Shown in pieces: positions 15,646-18,501 of a stretch of 18,501 nt of DNA (its first letter is position 1; the number at the start of each line of letters is the position of its first letter). A program made the position numbers and the translations under genes. Origin of the DNA: Deltaproteobacteria bacterium (GTDB lineage Bacteria > Desulfobacterota > Desulfobacteria > Desulfobacterales > B30-G6); contig QMMS01000060.1 in the NCBI GenBank assembly GCA_003647375.1, positions 1 to 18,501 on the forward strand. Reading direction: 5' to 3'. Under the pieces are notes generated by a model that saw nothing but the letters and a program-made list of their open reading frames with translations, was not told the DNA's origin and did no database searches.

Positions 15646-16812
15646 ATGAAAACAATCGAAGAATTTATACAGAATGAATCATCAAGTGGCATACTTTTAA
15701 TATTTACAACTATTTTTTCACTTGTATTAAGCAATACATTTATGTTGCCACTGTATGAATCATTCTTACATATCCCAGTGGAAATAAGAATTGGTTCATT
15801 GCATCTTGATAAGTCACTTTACCATTGGGTAAATGATGGCTTGATGGCCATTTTCTTTTTGTTAATTGGTTTGGAAGTAAAAAGGGAAATAATAGAAGGG
15901 CATCTATCCTCTTTAAGTCAAATCGCATTACCCGGATTTGCTGCTGTTGGCGGAATGGTTGTTCCGGCAGCAATCTATCTAACATTCAACCAAAACAATC
16001 CATTAGCTACCAATGGTTGGGCAATACCAACAGCAACCGATATTGCTTTTGCATTAGGTATTCTTTCGCTATTAGGAAATCGAATCCCCACATCGCTAAA
16101 ACTATTTTTATTGGCATTAGCAATTATTGACGATTTAGGCGCAATAGTCATTATTGCTATTTTCTATACGGTCGAATTGTCCACAGTATCTATTATCAGT
16201 GCACTTATTTCTTTGGCTGTTTTAATCGCTTTTAATATATTCGGCATTACAAAAAAAGCCGCTTATTTTATCGTTGGCACAATATTATGGGTAAGCGTCC
16301 TTAAATCCGGCGTTCATGCAACATTAGCAGGGGTTGCATTAGCATTCACTATTCCACTGAACGCAAAAGATGAAAACAACCATCCAATTTCACCCCTTAA
16401 AGACATAGAACATAACCTCCATTTCTGGGTTGCATTTTTTATACTCCCGCTATTTGCTTTTGTTAATGCGGGTGTCAATGTCACTGAAATATCTTTTAGC
16501 CAAATGTCGGGCCCTGTACCGTTAGGCATCATGCTTGGGTTATTTATCGGTAAGCAACTGGGTGTTTTTGGCTTTAGTTGGGTTGCAATAAAACTCAAAA
16601 TAGCAAAACTTCCTGAAGGCAGTAATTGGATGCAGCTTTATGGGGTATCGGTATTAACAGGCATCGGGTTTACGATGAGTTTATTTATAGTTTCATTAGC
16701 GTTTGAAGATAATAGCATTTTTCAATACACAGATAAATTAGCAATACTTGTAGGGTCATTCATGTCTGGGATGGTTGGTTATTTGGTTCTGAAAGCAGGC
16801 AAGAATACATAG
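15646..16812 (+). CDS. nhaA: Na+/H+ antiporter NhaA
   Basis: Inner-membrane antiporter exporting Na+ in exchange for H+, for sodium and alkaline-pH tolerance. 388 residues, the same length as E. coli NhaA, with about 12 hydrophobic segments. Key motifs: PTATDIAFALGILSLLG with D132 and LAIIDDLGAIVIIAIFYT with D162/D163, equivalent to the E. coli D133 and D163/D164 ion-binding residues; also GLEVKREI, LKSGVHATLAGVALAF, and IGKQLGVFGFSW with the conserved Lys. Start ATG 15646, preceded by TTGAGG. The DNA is much more AT-rich than neighbouring genes (one early 60-bp line has 14 G/C), with codons such as TTA, ATA and AAT, which suggests recent acquisition. It faces the VanZ gene and is divergent from fdhA. 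Confidence 0.94.
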   Translation: MKTIEEFIQNESSSGILLIFTTIFSLVLSNTFMLPLYESFLHIPVEIRIGSLHLDKSLYHWVNDGLMAIFFLLIGLEVKREIIEGHLSSLSQIALPGFAAVGGMVVPAAIYLTFNQNNPLATNGWAIPTATDIAFALGILSLLGNRIPTSLKLFLLALAIIDDLGAIVIIAIFYTVELSTVSIISALISLAVLIAFNIFGITKKAAYFIVGTILWVSVLKSGVHATLAGVALAFTIPLNAKDENNHPISPLKDIEHNLHFWVAFFILPLFAFVNAGVNVTEISFSQMSGPVPLGIMLGLFIGKQLGVFGFSWVAIKLKIAKLPEGSNWMQLYGVSVLTGIGFTMSLFIVSLAFEDNSIFQYTDKLAILVGSFMSGMVGYLVLKAGKNT

Positions 16813-16867
16813 CAGCATACCGAATTAATAGGCAATTGGAGATTCCTGACATATCGTTGGAAACTCG

Positions 16868-17257
16868 CTACTGCCGGTTTAAAATAATTTGTGCCGCAAT
16901 GGCACCCATGAAACTTCCCACGGTGTTAGCCGCCATATCAGCGATATCGGCCATTCGCGAAGGCACAAAGTACTGATGAATTTCGTCGCTGATACCGTAA
17001 ACCGACGAAGACAGTGCACTGAGAATCACCAGCAACACGGCACTTTTCCGGATTCTTGTCAATTGAAACACGCGGAATAAAAGATATGCGAGCAGTGCAT
17101 AAGCACCGGCATGCGCCAGCTTGTCCATATGGGGAATCGAGGGAAGGCTGTCGGTTGCAGGATAGGAAGACTGGATAAAGATCAAAAGGCAGTACAGAAT
17201 CACCGGCAGCCAATAGAAAACGAATATTTTGCCATGGGTGTGTGAAGAGATCGCCAT
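16868..17257 (-). CDS. VanZ-like family membrane protein
   Basis: 129 residues with about four hydrophobic segments (WLPVILYCLLIFIQSS; AHAGAYALLAYLLFRVF; AVLLVILSALSSSVYG; the C-terminal AANTVGSFMGAIAAQIIL). VanZ signatures: PHMDKLAHAGAYALLAYLLF near the middle and GISDEIHQYFVPSRMADIADMAANTVG. VanZ gives low-level teicoplanin resistance in Enterococcus; most family members have no known role, so none is assigned. I use ATG 17257. A TTG at 17272 is in frame and would overlap the stop of the preceding small gene by four bases (TTGA), which would suggest coupling; the choice is open. Confidence 0.85.
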   Translation of the reverse strand: MAISSHTHGKIFVFYWLPVILYCLLIFIQSSYPATDSLPSIPHMDKLAHAGAYALLAYLLFRVFQLTRIRKSAVLLVILSALSSSVYGISDEIHQYFVPSRMADIADMAANTVGSFMGAIAAQIILNRQ

Positions 17258-17268
17258 ATTTAGATGTT

Positions 17269-17496
17269 TCAAAACCCGGTTGTCGGGCGCCTTTTTCCGA
17301 ATCGGTTTTCACAGGGAGCGTTCTTGGTCACATGTTTCTGCAGCAAACCACACCACAAGGATTGAAACGTGTGGCAGCTCCCATCCATGGCATCCAGCTT
17401 GGCGAAGTCGGCATGTGGACAACGGTTGTCACACCATCGGATCTTGTGGCTCGTTATGCCGGCATTCTCCTTCTTTCCTGTTTTCCCTTTTGTCAT
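17269..17496 (-). CDS. Small Cys-rich protein of unknown function
   Basis: 75 residues from ATG 17496, lying 31 nt after the thrS stop and ending at the start of the VanZ gene on the same strand. The body reads HKIRWCDNRCPHADF...DGSCHTF...LWCGLL...KNAPC, with Cys at 22, 26, 41, 49 and 62 and several His, a pattern that suggests a metal- or Fe-S-binding or disulfide-rich protein. The N-terminus (TKGKTGKKE) and C-terminus (RFGKRR) are basic. Third positions favour G/C as in neighbouring genes, and the tight fit between two co-directional genes supports a real gene. The ribosome site is weak (GGA about 6 nt upstream). I do not recognise a named family. A longer opposite-strand frame (17242-17574) covers the same DNA and is less convincing. 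Confidence 0.6.
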   Translation of the reverse strand: MTKGKTGKKENAGITSHKIRWCDNRCPHADFAKLDAMDGSCHTFQSLWCGLLQKHVTKNAPCENRFGKRRPTTGF

Positions 17497-17527
17497 ACTA
17501 ATTCCGCAATAAAATTGTGCGACAATG

Positions 17528-18501
17528 TTATTGAAACAGCTCCAGATCCAGTTCTCTCTTTTCGATGTTTGTAGAGACTGCCTCGATAAATTCATCCTGG
17601 GATACACCCATTTTGACGTTGCCATCCAGGGTCCTCACAGAAAGGGTATTTGATGCCTGTTCCTTGGCGCCGATGGTGAGAATCAATGGGATATTGGCCA
17701 ACTGTGCCGCACGAATTTTTTTATTGAGGCTTTCGGTTCTGCTGTCGATCTCCATACGCAACCCGGTCCTTTCCATGACACCCTTGACTTCCAGAGCATA
17801 GGGAATGAGTTCGTCGTTAATAGGTAGTGCCACGGCCTGAACCGGCGCCATCCACAACGGAAACTTGCCTGCAAAGTGTTCAATCAAAATACCCAGGAAT
17901 CGCTCGATGGACCCTAAAATAGTGCGGTGGATCATAATGGGGCGATGCTTCTCATTGTCCTGGGCAATATAACTCAGGTCAAACCGTTCCGGCAATGACA
18001 TGTCCAGTTGGATTGTACCGCATTGCCAGGTTCGTTTAAGGGCGTCCATGATATGCAGATCTATTTTAGGACCATAAAAGGCACCGTCCCCCTCATTGAG
18101 TCGGTATTCAAGACCATAGGCATCCAGGGCGCCCCGCAGTCCTTCTGTTGCGACTTCCCACTGCTCGTCGGTTCCAATCGATTTTTCAGGTCTGGTAGAA
18201 AGTTCCAGACGAAAATCAAGACCGAAGGTCCTGTAAACCCGTTCAGCCAACTGTAGGACTCCCAATATTTCAGCTCGAATCTGATTCGGTGTCATGAAGA
18301 TGTGGGCATCGTCCTGATGAAAAGCCCTGACCCGGAAAAGACCCGCTAGCACACCACTTAACTCGTGGCGGTGGACAAGGCCGATCTCTGCCGCCCGGAT
18401 GGGGAATTCCCGGTAAGAATGGGGCCGGTTTCCATAAAGCAGCATACCCCCGGGACAGTTCATGGGTTTAATGGCATAGTCATCTTCATCCACCATGGTG
18501 G
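17528..18501 (-). CDS. thrS: Threonyl-tRNA synthetase (partial, C-terminal part)
   Basis: Charges tRNA-Thr with threonine. The frame runs off the right edge, so the TGS/editing N-terminal domains and the start are missing; about 324 residues are present. Class II catalytic core: YAIKPMNCPGGM, motif 2 region EIGLVHRHELSGVLAGLFRVRAFHQDDAHIF, the zinc-site CPGG/H..H residues, GDGAFYGPKIDLHI, WQCGTIQLDMSLPERFDLSY, and motif 3 HRTILGSIERFLGILIEHF. The C-terminal anticodon-binding domain follows (FPLWMAPVQAVALPIND ... IGAKEQASNTLSVRTLDG). It is the first gene of the visible minus-strand set thrS, small Cys-rich gene, VanZ. Confidence 0.95.
   Translation of the reverse strand, partial: TMVDEDDYAIKPMNCPGGMLLYGNRPHSYREFPIRAAEIGLVHRHELSGVLAGLFRVRAFHQDDAHIFMTPNQIRAEILGVLQLAERVYRTFGLDFRLELSTRPEKSIGTDEQWEVATEGLRGALDAYGLEYRLNEGDGAFYGPKIDLHIMDALKRTWQCGTIQLDMSLPERFDLSYIAQDNEKHRPIMIHRTILGSIERFLGILIEHFAGKFPLWMAPVQAVALPINDELIPYALEVKGVMERTGLRMEIDSRTESLNKKIRAAQLANIPLILTIGAKEQASNTLSVRTLDGNVKMGVSQDEFIEAVSTNIEKRELDLELFQ

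Noticed and set aside
17242..17574. Plus-strand open frame of 110 codons
   Set aside because: It overlaps thrS, the VanZ start and the small Cys-rich gene, has no recognisable domain, and the opposite strand has the better codon pattern and gene spacing.
1..18501. CRISPR array, tRNA or rRNA genes
   Set aside because: No regular spaced repeats of 24-40 bp, no tRNA cloverleaf and no rRNA sequence were seen on either strand.

Overview
The window looks like part of the chromosome of a sulfate-reducing or acetogen-like deltaproteobacterium (Desulfobacterota, Desulfobacterales-like). That placement is inferred from gene content and not proven. The grounds are an Hdr/MvhD electron-transfer cluster joined to metVF of the Wood-Ljungdahl methyl branch, a cytosolic NuoG-type formate dehydrogenase, a class I lysyl-tRNA synthetase, and heavy use of selenocysteine. 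Four genes are interrupted by an in-frame TGA exactly where the family has a conserved Cys (HdrA, MvhD, the HdrD/GlpC-like CCG-domain subunit, and FdhA). Each TGA is followed by a hairpin whose apical loop starts 19-23 nt downstream, as expected of bacterial SECIS elements.

Layout. 1-402: 5' part of a GxxExxY protein gene (minus strand) and short degenerate tandem repeats. 403-1100: a TetR/FadR-type repressor (minus) that appears to start at ATT, with a perfect 18-bp operator over its own promoter. 1100-1693: no intact gene; a broken REP-associated transposase (RAYT) and a REP-like hairpin. 1694-3277: class I LysRS (minus). 3353-3696: promoter region. 3697-11655: the operon hdrA-mvhD-CCG subunit-metV-metF (plus). 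11841-12383: a small outer-membrane beta-barrel protein. 12384-12654: tandem repeats and a two-way terminator between convergent genes. 12655-15423: fdhA (minus). 15646-16812: nhaA (plus), AT-rich and probably acquired. 16868-18501: the minus-strand set thrS, small Cys-rich protein, VanZ-like protein; thrS runs off the right edge.

How the genes work together. FdhA would make or consume formate at the entry of the methyl branch. MetF with MetV would reduce methylene-tetrahydrofolate to methyl-tetrahydrofolate, or the reverse during acetate oxidation. The three Hdr/Mvh-like subunits would carry electrons from pyridine nucleotide and/or ferredoxin to MetVF, as proposed for the hexaheteromeric MetVF-HdrABC-MvhD complex of Moorella thermoacetica. 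Here HdrA is a giant protein of 1476 residues: a QmoA/HdrA-like half carrying Sec and an inserted GltD/NfnB-like NAD(P)H module, followed by a nearly complete second HdrA. All three electron-transfer subunits carry Sec. This three-selenoprotein methylene-THF reductase is the most notable system in the window.
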